From assembly GCF_000337355.1 (NCBI RefSeq), contig NZ_AOJH01000105.1, positions 1 through 64,000 of the forward strand: DNA of 64,000 nucleotides, in the 5' to 3' direction. How positions within the stretch are numbered: position 1 is the first letter of the stretch; each line of letters starts with the position of its first letter. Both the position numbers and the translations under genes were made by a program. The notes under the pieces are model-generated. The model had not been told where the DNA came from. It saw only the letters and a program-made list of their open reading frames with translations, and did not search any database. Shown here piece by piece: positions 16,668 to 24,993 of the stretch. The stretch comes from Halorubrum kocurii JCM 14978 (GTDB lineage: Archaea; Halobacteriota; Halobacteria; Halobacteriales; Haloferacaceae).

Positions 16668-17678
16668 TCACCCCGAGACGATCCGTCCGGCCGCCTCGCG
16701 GAGTGACAGCCCCTCCCCGACGACGTCACGCCGGTAGTGCATGTACACCGCGCCCAGCGGCGGCTGGATGACGTACGCCAGCGCGATCGGTAGCACCGCG
16801 CCGGACGGCACCGCGTCCGCGGCGACGACGATCGCCAGCGCGATCGACAGGTTCCGCATGCTGGTCGCGTACACGAGTGCGACGCCGCGGCTCGGATCGA
16901 GCAGCGTCCGTCCCGCGACCGCAGCGACGCCGAGGACGCCGGCGTAGAACACGATCAGCGGGACGATCGTTCCGGCCGACGCGACCGGGTCCGCGAGGAT
17001 CTGACTCGACCGCATCGTCATCGCGACGAACACGATCAGCATGACGCCGAGCGACGACAGCCCGCCGAACGTGGGTTTCAGTCGGTTGAACCCCTCTCGC
17101 GTGTAGCGACGCAGCAACAGCCGTCGCGTGAGATTTCCGGCGATCATCGGCACGACGACGACCTGCGCGAGCTGGCGGTACAGCGCCGCGGGATCGAACC
17201 CGATGTCTGCGGGCACGAGCAGCGATAGGTACGCCGGTAAGATCACCACCGCCGCAAGCAGGTTCGCCGCCATGGCGACCAGTGCCGACTCGAGGTCGCC
17301 GTCGGCCAGGCCGGTCCACGCAGCGGTCATTCCCGATGTCGGGATGAGCGCGATGAAGTACAGCCCGATGGCGTACTCGACGTCGCCGCCGAAAAACCCT
17401 CGCGACAGGCCGACCGCGAACAGCGGGGCCACCACGAAGTTGATCAGCAGGCTCAGCCCCACGGGACCGGCGTGATCGCGGATGTTGACGACCTCCCGGA
17501 GATCGATGTTGATCATCATCGGGTAGATCATCAGAAACAGGACCGGGACGACCATGGCCCGCAAGACCACCTTCGTCTCCGGTCCCGTGACCTGGCCGAA
17601 GGCTAACCCCGCGACGAGCGACGCGACGACGACGTAGATGAGGTTCTCCTTGATGCCGGTGAGGAGTGCGCGTATCAT
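16668..17678 (-). CDS. Arsenite/bile-acid-sodium-symporter-family membrane exporter (Acr3-like)
   Basis: A 336-residue protein with about ten hydrophobic segments, starting MIRALLTGIKENLIYVVVAS. Features such as VLFLMIYPMMINIDLREV, FIALIPTSGMTAAWTGLADGD and ATSMRNLSIALAIVV match the BART/ACR3 superfamily as annotated in haloarchaea ('arsenic resistance protein'). The conserved thiol Cys of well-studied Acr3 pumps, expected in the fourth TM near PTSGMTA, is not present, so arsenite specificity is doubtful. Linkage to a thioredoxin-reductase-like gene with similar upstream palindromes suggests a redox/thiol or metalloid stress role. The frame is open upstream to 17909, but the ATG at 17678 begins the conserved region. 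Confidence 0.75.
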   Translation of the reverse strand: MIRALLTGIKENLIYVVVASLVAGLAFGQVTGPETKVVLRAMVVPVLFLMIYPMMINIDLREVVNIRDHAGPVGLSLLINFVVAPLFAVGLSRGFFGGDVEYAIGLYFIALIPTSGMTAAWTGLADGDLESALVAMAANLLAAVVILPAYLSLLVPADIGFDPAALYRQLAQVVVVPMIAGNLTRRLLLRRYTREGFNRLKPTFGGLSSLGVMLIVFVAMTMRSSQILADPVASAGTIVPLIVFYAGVLGVAAVAGRTLLDPSRGVALVYATSMRNLSIALAIVVAADAVPSGAVLPIALAYVIQPPLGAVYMHYRRDVVGEGLSLREAAGRIVSG

Positions 17679-18084
17679 CTGATGGACGTGAGCTCTTCGC
17701 GATGCGGGCGATTGCTGTGGTGATACACTCTCTTCCCTCGGGCTGGCGTACGGTCTGTCATCTCTCGAGCACCGATCAGCCGTCCGGAGAGGGCCCCGGA
17801 TCGGCTCCCGGTCTCTACTCGCGACCACGTGCGACGCAAACAAAAATGTATTGAATTCACAATACTGCATGGTCTGTACTGAAATGAAAAACGAATACCG
17901 TCCGCTCAAAATAGCTGAAAAGGTGTTACGCGAATATGGAATTGTGTTTATATACCAATACTAAGGCGAGTGTAAACCGCCAGCAATCGATTCGAGAGTC
18001 GGCTCGACCGCACGGCATCGGCGATCGAACGACATTCGAAGAGGAGAGTCCGAGCGACGACGGACCGCGTGTCGCCTGCGTAGG
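17679..18084. other. 406-bp regulatory gap upstream of the exporter
   Basis: No gene is seen. The stretch is A/T-rich, holds an inverted repeat (17848-17865) and a TATA-like tttatatacc (17947-17956) followed by caatac. On the minus strand these precede the exporter gene by 170-270 bp, implying a long 5' leader. The part beyond 17960 is the 3' flank of the PAPS-reductase-like gene. Confidence 0.5.
17848..17865. promoter_or_regulatory. Inverted repeat GTATTG-N6-CAATAC upstream of the exporter
   Basis: GTATTG (17848-17853) and CAATAC (17860-17865) are perfect inverted 6-bp arms with a 6-bp spacer. The same GTATTG/CAATAC half-site words occur near trxB (at 16511 and 16532-16537) and again at 17956-17961, suggesting a single regulator for both genes. 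Confidence 0.6.
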
Positions 18085-19056
18085 TTACATGTAGCCGAGG
18101 TCGCGCAGGCGCTCCATCAGGTCCTCCTTGTCCTGGGCGCGACCGGCGCGCTCGGTCGTGTCCTCGAGGTCCTGGAGCCACGCGGGCTCCTCGGTCGTCT
18201 TCTCCGTGCTGACCTCGCTGCCGAGCGAGCGGAAGCCGGCGAAGTACTTCGGCGAGATCGGCACGTCCTCTTGGGTGACGCCCTCGGGCAGGTCGTCGTC
18301 GGCCTGCGGGACGTACCCCTCGTCCGGGAACGCCTCGACGGTGTCGGGGACGACGTAGTTCCAGAAGGCGTCCCACACGTCGGCCTCGGCGAACTGCAGG
18401 ATGGGCTGGATGCGGTCGTGCGGCGGGAACAGGTCGGGGTCGTGGCGCGGCGAGAAGAACGTCTCGTCGGCGCGGGCCTCCTGCTCGTCCCAGCGGACCC
18501 CCGAGATGACGCCGTCGATGTCGTGCGCTTCGAGGGCGTTGTTGAGCGCGACCGTCTTCAGGAGGTGGTTCCCGACGTAGGTGTCGAGCAGGAACGGGAA
18601 CGTCTCCTCCTCGAACTCGAGGATGTCGCGGATGTGGTGCTGGTTCTGCTCGTTCAGCTCGGCGACGGGGATGTCGTCGCCGGGTTCGAGGCCGTGCTCC
18701 TCGACGTACGCGCCCACGTCCTCGTTGCGGGCGTACACGAGGTCGATGTCCCACTCGTCGGCCCAGCGCTCGACGAAGTCGGTGATGTCGTCGAAGTGCT
18801 GGAAGTGGTCGATGAAGACGGCGGTCGGCTTCTCGTAGCCGAACTCCTCGGCCACCTGGTTGATGAAGTACAGCGTCAGCGTGGAGTCCTTCCCGCCGGT
18901 CCACATCACGGCCGGGTTGTCGTACTCCTCGAGCCCGCGCTTCGTGACCTCGATAGCTTTCTCGATTTTGTGTTGCAGCGACGGGTAGTCCGCCGGATCC
19001 TCGCCCTCGCCGTCGGCGTAGTCGACGTCGACGCTCGCCGGGAAGTCGTCGGTCAT
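18085..19056 (-). CDS. PAPS reductase / FAD synthetase / CysD-like PP-loop protein
   Basis: A 323-residue PP-loop protein. The pyrophosphate-binding motif is WTGGKDST (residues about 52-59), followed by AVFIDHFQHFDDITDFVERW and ISGVRWDEQEARADETFFSPR, which resemble the CysD/CysH family's GxRxDE segment. The family cleaves or uses ATP alpha-beta bonds for sulfate activation or reduction. No CysN-like GTPase or CysC is beside it, so the exact reaction is open: adenylyl-sulfate/PAPS metabolism or tRNA thiolation-like chemistry. It diverges from a phosphodiesterase gene, with 125 bp between the starts, so regulation may be joint. The C-terminus ends in a short lysine/arginine-rich helix. Confidence 0.82.
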   Translation of the reverse strand: MTDDFPASVDVDYADGEGEDPADYPSLQHKIEKAIEVTKRGLEEYDNPAVMWTGGKDSTLTLYFINQVAEEFGYEKPTAVFIDHFQHFDDITDFVERWADEWDIDLVYARNEDVGAYVEEHGLEPGDDIPVAELNEQNQHHIRDILEFEEETFPFLLDTYVGNHLLKTVALNNALEAHDIDGVISGVRWDEQEARADETFFSPRHDPDLFPPHDRIQPILQFAEADVWDAFWNYVVPDTVEAFPDEGYVPQADDDLPEGVTQEDVPISPKYFAGFRSLGSEVSTEKTTEEPAWLQDLEDTTERAGRAQDKEDLMERLRDLGYM

Positions 19057-19181
19057 ACGGCGGATATGTCTCCCCCGACCGGAATAGGCCTTCTGCATCG
19101 GCACGGCTTGTCGGGACCCCCGGATACCGGCGGCACTCGCCAGAACACAAGGAATTTGTCGGCTCGAAGTCACGCTGGACC

Positions 19182-20528
19182 ATGGGACTGTTCGATCGGC
19201 TGCGCGGCGACGACGACGAGCGCGTAGTCTTCCTCGGTATCGACGGCGTACCGTACGACCTCGTGCAGGAGCACCCCGAGGTCTTCGAGAACCTGACCGA
19301 GATCGCCGAGGCGGGCTCGGCGGGCCGGCTGGAGAGCATCGTACCCCCCGAGTCGAGCGCGTGCTGGCCGAGCCTCACGACGGGCGTGAACCCCGGTGAG
19401 ACCGGCGTGTACGGCTTCCAAGACCGCGAGATCGACTCCTACGAGACGTACGTTCCGATGGGGAAACACGTGTCGGCGACGCGGCTCTGGGACCGCGTCA
19501 CCGACGACGGCCGCGACGCGACCGTGCTCAACGTCCCCGTCACGTTCCCGCCGTCGAGCCGGATCCAGCGGCAGGTCTCCGGCTTCCTCTCGCCCTCGCT
19601 GGACGCGGCCGCGAGCGACGACGCGGTCCGGCAGGTGCTCGAGGACCGCGACTACCAGATCGACGTGAACGCGAAGCTCGGCCACGACGACGACAAGACC
19701 GACTTCATCGAGAACGCGCACGCGACGCTCGACGCCCGCTACGACGTGTTCACCCACTACCTCGATCAGGACGACTGGGACCTCTTCTTCGGCGTCTTCA
19801 TGAGCACCGACCGGGTCAACCACTTCCTGTTCGGCGACTACGCGAACGACGGCGAGTACAAGGAGGAGTTCCTCGAGTTCTACCGGACGCTCGACGAGTA
19901 CATCGGAGCGATCCGCGACGGGCTCGACGACGACACGACGCTGATCGTCGCCTCCGACCACGGGTTCACCGAGCTCACGTGGGAGGTGAACTGCAACCAG
20001 TTCCTCGCCGACGAGGGGTGGCTCTCGTACGACGGCGACGACCACGACTCGCTCACCGACATCGACGACGAGACGCGGGCGTACTCGCTCATCCCCGGCC
20101 GGTTTTACCTCAATCTTGAGGGCCGCGAGCCGGAGGGGGTCGTCCCCGAGTCGGAGTACGAGGCGGTCCGGGAGGAGCTCATCGAGGACCTCGAGTCGCT
20201 CACCGGCCCCGACGGCCGGCAGGTGTGCAAGCGGATCGTGAAAGGCGAAACCGTCTTCGACGGCGACCACGACGAGATCGCGCCCGACCTCGTCGTCATC
20301 CCCGCGGACGGCTTCGACCTGAAGTCCGGCTTCGGCGGCAAGGAGGCCGTCTTCACCGAGGGGCCGCGCAACGGGATGCACAAGTTCGAGAACTCGCTGC
20401 TGTACTCGACCGACCCCGACCTCGAGGTGGCGGGCTCGAACCTCTTCGACGTGACGCCGACGGTCCTCGACCTGATGGACGTCGAGCACGACGGCGACTT
20501 CGACGGCGAGAGCCTCCTCGTCGAGTAG
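19182..20528 (+). CDS. Type I phosphodiesterase/nucleotide pyrophosphatase-like alkaline phosphatase superfamily protein
   Basis: A 448-residue cytosolic-looking enzyme of the AP superfamily. VVFLGIDGVPYD (Asp21) supplies the first metal ligand. SSACWPSLTTGVNPGETGVYGF carries the nucleophile Ser/Thr, MSTDRVNHFLF gives an Asp/His metal pair, and ASDHGFTEL is the C-terminal Asp-His pair. Haloarchaeal genomes often carry such genes beside sulfotransferase, PAPS or glycosylation genes, so release of phosphate or nucleotide from a sugar or sulfo-nucleotide is plausible, but the substrate is unknown. It is divergent from the PAPS-reductase-like gene. The 3' end is followed by an 8-bp minisatellite. 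Confidence 0.85.
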   Translation: MGLFDRLRGDDDERVVFLGIDGVPYDLVQEHPEVFENLTEIAEAGSAGRLESIVPPESSACWPSLTTGVNPGETGVYGFQDREIDSYETYVPMGKHVSATRLWDRVTDDGRDATVLNVPVTFPPSSRIQRQVSGFLSPSLDAAASDDAVRQVLEDRDYQIDVNAKLGHDDDKTDFIENAHATLDARYDVFTHYLDQDDWDLFFGVFMSTDRVNHFLFGDYANDGEYKEEFLEFYRTLDEYIGAIRDGLDDDTTLIVASDHGFTELTWEVNCNQFLADEGWLSYDGDDHDSLTDIDDETRAYSLIPGRFYLNLEGREPEGVVPESEYEAVREELIEDLESLTGPDGRQVCKRIVKGETVFDGDHDEIAPDLVVIPADGFDLKSGFGGKEAVFTEGPRNGMHKFENSLLYSTDPDLEVAGSNLFDVTPTVLDLMDVEHDGDFDGESLLVE

Positions 20529-20580
20529 CGCGCTCCTCCGAAGGGTCGCCTCGGTCGTCAGAGCTTCTTGGCTTCTCGTC

Positions 20581-20660
20581 CTCCCATCCTCCCATCCTCC
20601 CATTCTCCCATCCTCCCATCCTCCCATTCTCCCATCCTCCTATCCTCCCATCCTCCCGTC
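20581..20660. repeat. 8-bp minisatellite CTCCCATC, ten copies
   Basis: Ten tandem copies of ctcccatc run from 20581 to 20660, with variants at copies 3 and 6 (ctcccatt), 8 (ctcctatc) and 10 (ctcccgtc). The C-C-T pattern of the first six copies shows a 24-bp higher-order unit. It fills the gap between two convergent genes and is almost strand-pure pyrimidine. Confidence 0.95.
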
Positions 20661-20676
20661 CTCTCGTTTCCCGTCC

Positions 20677-22098
20677 CTACCCGAGCAGCGACCACCGCTC
20701 TCCCGGAGCGGCCCGGAGTCCGTAGAGGTCGTCGCCGTCGACCACGAGCAGCCGGCCCCCGACCGCGAACAGTTCGGTGACGCGGACGCCCTCCGGGAGC
20801 GGGGCGCTCCAGCGGTCCGCCCCGTCCGCGCCGACCGCGACCACCGTCGGCCCGGTCCGTCGCCCACCGTTCCGACTCGTTCGGCGGTCGACCGCGTAGA
20901 TCCCGCGCCCGTCGGCGGCGAACCCGCGGGCGGCGGGCAGGTCGTCGCGTTCCCACGCGACTTCGCCGGCCGCGACGTCGAGCGCCCGGACCGTCTCGCC
21001 GCGGCGGAGGTAAACGCGGGACCCGAGCGCCTCGCCGCTGCTGTCTCCGTCGACGATCGGCGGCCGCTCCCCCGGCGTCGGCGCGTCCAGCGCGAACCGC
21101 CGGTCGAGGTCGCGGTCGAAGCCCGACACCGAGTCCGCCCGCTCGTCGCCGACCACGACCCGTCCGTCGACGACGGCGAGCCAGTCGACGCCGCTCGAAA
21201 GCGCCCGGGCGACCCGTCGCTCTCCGGTCCGATCGAACCGGGCGAGCACGGGGCCGTCTTCGGATCCGCTCTCCCCATCGGCCCCCGAGACGGCGACCCA
21301 GACGTCCTCGCCGTCGACCGCGACGCGGTCGGGAGCGACGGAGCCCGGGCCCGGGTCGCTCGCGTCGGGCCACGCCGCCGCGAGACCGAACGCCCGGTCG
21401 CCGGTCGCCGCGTCGAGGACGATGACGTCGTCTCGGCGGACGGCGGCCACGAGCCGGTCGCTGGCGCGGACGGCGTCGACGCTCGCGGCCCGGTCGTCGT
21501 CCGTCGCGCCGTCGCTCTCGGAGGAGCGGTCATCGTCCGTCGTGCCATCGCTCTCCGCGGCGCCGTCGCCCTCCGAGGAGCCGTCGGCATCCGCGGCGCC
21601 GACGGCCGACAGCCAGCGGGTCGCGTCGCGCTCGGTCGCCTCGTCCGCGCCCCCGTCGACCGCCCGCTCGTCGCGGTCGAACGCGGCCGCCTCGCGGTCG
21701 ATGGCGGTCACGCGACCGCCCTCGACAGGCACGACGACCGACGTCTCGGTGACCGCCGGGACCCCCGCGGCCTGCCGCTCGGTCTCGGCCTCGAGCCGGG
21801 AGTCGCCCGCCGAATCGAGGGCGGTGACCGCCGCGTTCTCCACGTCGCGCCACGTCTCCGTCCCGAAGTCGAACGTGCGGCCGGACCGGTTCCACACGAC
21901 GAACAGCCGGTCGCTCGCGGGGAGGAACCAGCGGTCGCCGTCCCTGAGCAGCCCCCCGCCCCCGAGCGACGACTCCCACGCGAGGTCGCCGCCGCCCGGG
22001 CGGTAGCCGCAGCCGGCGACCGAGCCCGCAAGGCCGACTCCGGCCGCCGCGAGGAACCGGCGGCGCGTGGGGTTCTCGGGCCCGTCGCGTCCCGTCAC
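20677..22098 (-). CDS. Tat-exported lipoprotein with PQQ-type beta-propeller repeats
   Basis: A 473-residue surface lipoprotein. The N-terminus TRRRFLAAAGVGLAGSVAGC has a twin-arginine motif and a lipobox with Cys30 as the lipidated residue. The rest has repeated '.VvalDaatGe..W' blades (VIVLDAATGDRAFGL, RALDVAAGEVAWERDDL), giving a PQQ-like/WD-like propeller. Residues about 168-205 are a low-complexity Ser/Asp/Glu insert with near repeats (DGTTDDDRSSES / DGATDDDRAAS). The GTG start at 22098 overlaps the stop of the upstream protease gene (GTGA), so the two are co-translated. A scaffold or folding role at the cell surface together with the protease is inference. Confidence 0.85.
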   Translation of the reverse strand: MTGRDGPENPTRRRFLAAAGVGLAGSVAGCGYRPGGGDLAWESSLGGGGLLRDGDRWFLPASDRLFVVWNRSGRTFDFGTETWRDVENAAVTALDSAGDSRLEAETERQAAGVPAVTETSVVVPVEGGRVTAIDREAAAFDRDERAVDGGADEATERDATRWLSAVGAADADGSSEGDGAAESDGTTDDDRSSESDGATDDDRAASVDAVRASDRLVAAVRRDDVIVLDAATGDRAFGLAAAWPDASDPGPGSVAPDRVAVDGEDVWVAVSGADGESGSEDGPVLARFDRTGERRVARALSSGVDWLAVVDGRVVVGDERADSVSGFDRDLDRRFALDAPTPGERPPIVDGDSSGEALGSRVYLRRGETVRALDVAAGEVAWERDDLPAARGFAADGRGIYAVDRRTSRNGGRRTGPTVVAVGADGADRWSAPLPEGVRVTELFAVGGRLLVVDGDDLYGLRAAPGERWSLLG

Positions 22099-23186
22099 GC
22101 CGTCTCACCCGAACGCCCGGCCGCCAGCTCCCGGAGCCGCTCGATCCGCTCGCGGGTCGGGGGGTGCGTCTCCGGGAACACGTCGGTGCTCACCAGCTCC
22201 TTGTCGCCGAACGCGCGGCTCTCCAAGGGCGCGACGTACAGCGCCTCGGCGCCGCCGTCGAACTCCCGGAGGTCGCGCTCCGGCACGTCGGGCATCGACT
22301 CGTCGAGGGCGTCGAGCGCGCTCGCGAGCGCCGCCGGCGACCCGGTGATCTCGGCGGCCGCGCGGTCGGCCGCGTACTCGCGGTAGCGCGAGAGCACGCG
22401 GTGGATCAGGACGCTCCCGACCCAGAACATCGCCGAGACGGTGAGCGTGAGCACCGCGCTCACCGTGATCACGACGAGCCCGACCGCGAGCGCCCGGCCG
22501 TCGCGGTTCCCGCCCGACCCGCCCCCGCCGAAGCTGAGGAGCCGGAACAGCCCGTAGAGGACGTAGAAGGCGAGCACGGCGAGGTAGTACGTGACCGTCG
22601 GGAGCACCCACGCGACGGTCATCAGGCTCGCGTCGCGGTTCGCGAGGTGCGCGACTTCATGCGCCAGCACGGCGTCGCGCTCGTCGTCGTCGAGCGTCTC
22701 CAACAGCGCGCTCGTGACGACGGCGGTACCGTTTCCGGGGGTGCCGACCGCGAAGGCGTTCGGGAGCTCCGTGCGCGCGACCGCCACGTCGGGCTTGGGA
22801 ACGTCCGCCTGCGCGGCCACCCGCGTGACGGCGGCGTGCAGCGCCGGGTACTCGTCGGCCGACACCCGGCGCCCGCCGACGGAGCGGAGGACGGTTCGGG
22901 GGCCGTAGCGGTACTGAACCGCGAGCCCGCCGAGGACGACGACCGCGAGAACGACCGGGTCGACGTAGAACTCACCGGTGTAGGGGCGCTCGTTCGCCCA
23001 CTCCAACAGCGGGAGCCCGACCGCGTTGATGAGGAAGACGAACGCGTAGGCGAACGCGAACGGGAGCGCGACCACCAGCCCGGTCGCGATCAGCATCCGG
23101 AGGCGGAGCTGGCGGTCCCGGTCGAGCCGGTTCGACGGCGCGAGCGCGCGAAGCGGGCGGAGGAGGTCGGCGATGGAGGGCGACAT
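22095..23186 (-). CDS. HtpX-like M48 family membrane metalloprotease
   Basis: A 363-residue protease. Two N-terminal hydrophobic segments (about 31-58 and 76-92) are followed by the zinc motif HEVAH (residues 176-180). Two more TM segments follow (about 190-215 and 230-260), then YREYAADRAAAEITG, supplying the third zinc ligand Glu. HtpX-type enzymes degrade damaged membrane proteins on the cytosolic face. The stop overlaps the start of the downstream lipoprotein gene. The C-terminal ETHPPTRERIERLREL is the normal family end. Confidence 0.92.
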   Translation of the reverse strand: MSPSIADLLRPLRALAPSNRLDRDRQLRLRMLIATGLVVALPFAFAYAFVFLINAVGLPLLEWANERPYTGEFYVDPVVLAVVVLGGLAVQYRYGPRTVLRSVGGRRVSADEYPALHAAVTRVAAQADVPKPDVAVARTELPNAFAVGTPGNGTAVVTSALLETLDDDERDAVLAHEVAHLANRDASLMTVAWVLPTVTYYLAVLAFYVLYGLFRLLSFGGGGSGGNRDGRALAVGLVVITVSAVLTLTVSAMFWVGSVLIHRVLSRYREYAADRAAAEITGSPAALASALDALDESMPDVPERDLREFDGGAEALYVAPLESRAFGDKELVSTDVFPETHPPTRERIERLRELAAGRSGETA

Positions 23187-23219
23187 CGTGTTCGACCGGC
23201 CCGTTTGGTCGGCCGCGAG

Positions 23220-23987
23220 TTAAATCCGCTCGGTCGGCGTCGAACACCGCATGCAGAGCACGTCGGTGCCGGCCCAGTTGACGTCGTTCGACCCGCAGCT
23301 CGGGCACCGGTGCGTCTCGTTGCCGTACTCCGTCGTCCCGCGCGGCGCCGCGAGGTGGCCGTCCGCGACGGCCGTTTCGACGAGCCCCGCGAAGCGCTGC
23401 TTTTTAAATCGGGCGCGGTGCGCGAGGAAGTCGCCCGGGCGCGAGGGGTCCGGCCCGTGGAGGTCCTCCCACTTGATCGCGATCTCGCCGTTCGCCTGCC
23501 CGCGGGCGACCTGCTTGATCGTCGCGGCCGCGGCGCCGAACAGCGGGGTCGTCGCGAGCGCCTGCGGCGAGTCGACCGTCTCGGCGGCGGCCGCGTAGCG
23601 CTCCGCGGCGTCGTCGTACGCCTCCGCCGCCCCGTCGAGCCCGCCGACGACCCGGAAGTCGGCGACGAACTCCGCGAGACAGGCGCCCTGTCCGGGCGAG
23701 TCGAGCACGCGCTGGAAGTCGCGCGTCGCGGCGATCCCCTCGACCACTCGCTGGGTGGCTCTCCCGTCCTCGCCGGCGACGCGGTACGCCACCGCGGCCG
23801 CGCACAGCTGTTGGAGCCCCTGCCCGATCCACCCCTTCTCGTCGGGCGCGAACGGGTCGAGGTCCGGCCGCGGGTCGGCGAGCACGCGCCGCCCGCCGCG
23901 GGTGTACCGGTCTCCCGCCGCCTCGTACTGCCGAGCGGCCAGCGCGTCGACCGCTGCGTCGTAGTGGCCGCCGTCCTGCGTGTTCAT
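23220..23987 (-). CDS. Haloarchaeal protein with helical repeats and C-terminal zinc ribbon
   Basis: A 255-residue protein. Residues 1-190 are mostly helical, with TPR-like segments (YDAAVDALAARQYEAAGDRY, GAAEAYDDAAERYAAAAETV). Residues about 228-250 form a zinc ribbon with CPSCGS and CMRC. There is no enzymatic motif. The family is known to me only as haloarchaeal proteins of unknown function. It lies just upstream (same strand) of the htpX-like gene, 33 bp away, and could be in its operon. Confidence 0.75.
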   Translation of the reverse strand: MNTQDGGHYDAAVDALAARQYEAAGDRYTRGGRRVLADPRPDLDPFAPDEKGWIGQGLQQLCAAAVAYRVAGEDGRATQRVVEGIAATRDFQRVLDSPGQGACLAEFVADFRVVGGLDGAAEAYDDAAERYAAAAETVDSPQALATTPLFGAAAATIKQVARGQANGEIAIKWEDLHGPDPSRPGDFLAHRARFKKQRFAGLVETAVADGHLAAPRGTTEYGNETHRCPSCGSNDVNWAGTDVLCMRCSTPTERI

Positions 23988-24062
23988 ACCCGACTGAGGG
24001 ACTTCAGCGGATTAGGGGTGTCGGGGACGGGGCCCGAGAGTGGTCCGCGCGCCGCGTCCGCC

Positions 24063-24938
24063 TTACGCCGCGGAGTCGCCCCGAATCGACCGGTAGAACG
24101 CGACCGAGTACGTGGCGTAGAACGCGCCGGCCGCCCCGGTCACGAGGACGTATCCGAGCGCGACCGCGACGAGGACCGCCGTCGTCGGCTCGACCGAGAC
24201 GACAGCCGCGAACGGGGAGCCCGACGGCTGCTGCGGCCCGAAGACGAGCGAGCCGCCCCCGGCTAACACGCCGACGACGGCGCCGCCGACCGTGAGCAGG
24301 GCCGTGTAGCCGAACACGCTCAGGAGGTTCGACCGAACGAGCCCCGCGCTCCGGCGGAACCCGTCGACGAGCTCGGTCCCGTCGAGGACGACGGCGTGGG
24401 CGTAGAACTGGAGGAAGAAGGTGACCAGGAGGTACGTCAGGAGCAGCCCGACCGCGAGGACGGCCACGATCACGAGCAGCGTGGGGTCGAAGCCGAGGGT
24501 CGGCGCGTCGACGCCGGCGGCCGCGCCGTCGCCCCCCATGCCGCTGCCCCCGGTCCCGGCCATCGTCGCGCCGACGACCACGATGATCGCGCCCATGAAC
24601 GCGATGAATCCGAAGACCGTGTTCACCGCGAGCAGGACGAAGTAGCCCAAGAGCAGCGGGACGTAGTTCGCCTTCCCGGTCGCGACCAGCGTCCCGAGCC
24701 CCGTCCCGCCGTCGAGCGCCTCGTCGGCCATTCCGAGCAGGCCGCCCTGGAAGAACGGGAGCACGAGGACCAGCACGCCGAACGTGACGAGCGAGATCGC
24801 CGACGCGAGCACCGGGCTCGTCGACTGCACGAGCAGGTTCGGGAGCTGTGACACGCCGAACAGCGCCGTGACGAGCACCAGGATCGGATTGCGAACGATG
24901 CCGCTGACTGCCGGACGGATCGATTGGAGGGCCGCCAT
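24063..24938 (-). CDS. Haloarchaeal multi-pass membrane protein (DUF7847-like)
   Basis: A 291-residue protein with about six hydrophobic segments: residues 15-35, 38-62, 92-125, 150-175, 203-228 and 245-270. A Gly/Ala-rich loop lies near 125-145. The fold resembles the 'DUF7847/YciC-like' membrane proteins common in haloarchaea, whose function is unknown. The ATG at 24938 lies about 24 bp after a TTTATG element (24959-24966), which fits leaderless transcription. Confidence 0.75.
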   Translation of the reverse strand: MAALQSIRPAVSGIVRNPILVLVTALFGVSQLPNLLVQSTSPVLASAISLVTFGVLVLVLPFFQGGLLGMADEALDGGTGLGTLVATGKANYVPLLLGYFVLLAVNTVFGFIAFMGAIIVVVGATMAGTGGSGMGGDGAAAGVDAPTLGFDPTLLVIVAVLAVGLLLTYLLVTFFLQFYAHAVVLDGTELVDGFRRSAGLVRSNLLSVFGYTALLTVGGAVVGVLAGGGSLVFGPQQPSGSPFAAVVSVEPTTAVLVAVALGYVLVTGAAGAFYATYSVAFYRSIRGDSAA

Positions 24939-24993
24939 ACCCCGTGATTCCGTCCGGGATACATAAATCGAGGTGACGTGACCGGAGGACCTG

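Noticed and set aside
16565..16771. Plus-strand ORF starting at the ATG after the 16512 palindrome
   Set aside because: Arg/Pro-rich, made of the 26-bp repeats, and overlaps the exporter gene.
17679..17909. 77-codon N-terminal extension of the exporter
   Set aside because: Would start at TTG, is not hydrophobic, and crosses the palindromic control region.
20558..20680. Protein with EWEDGRMG repeats reading through the minisatellite
   Set aside because: The repeats come from the 8-bp DNA unit, not from a protein gene.
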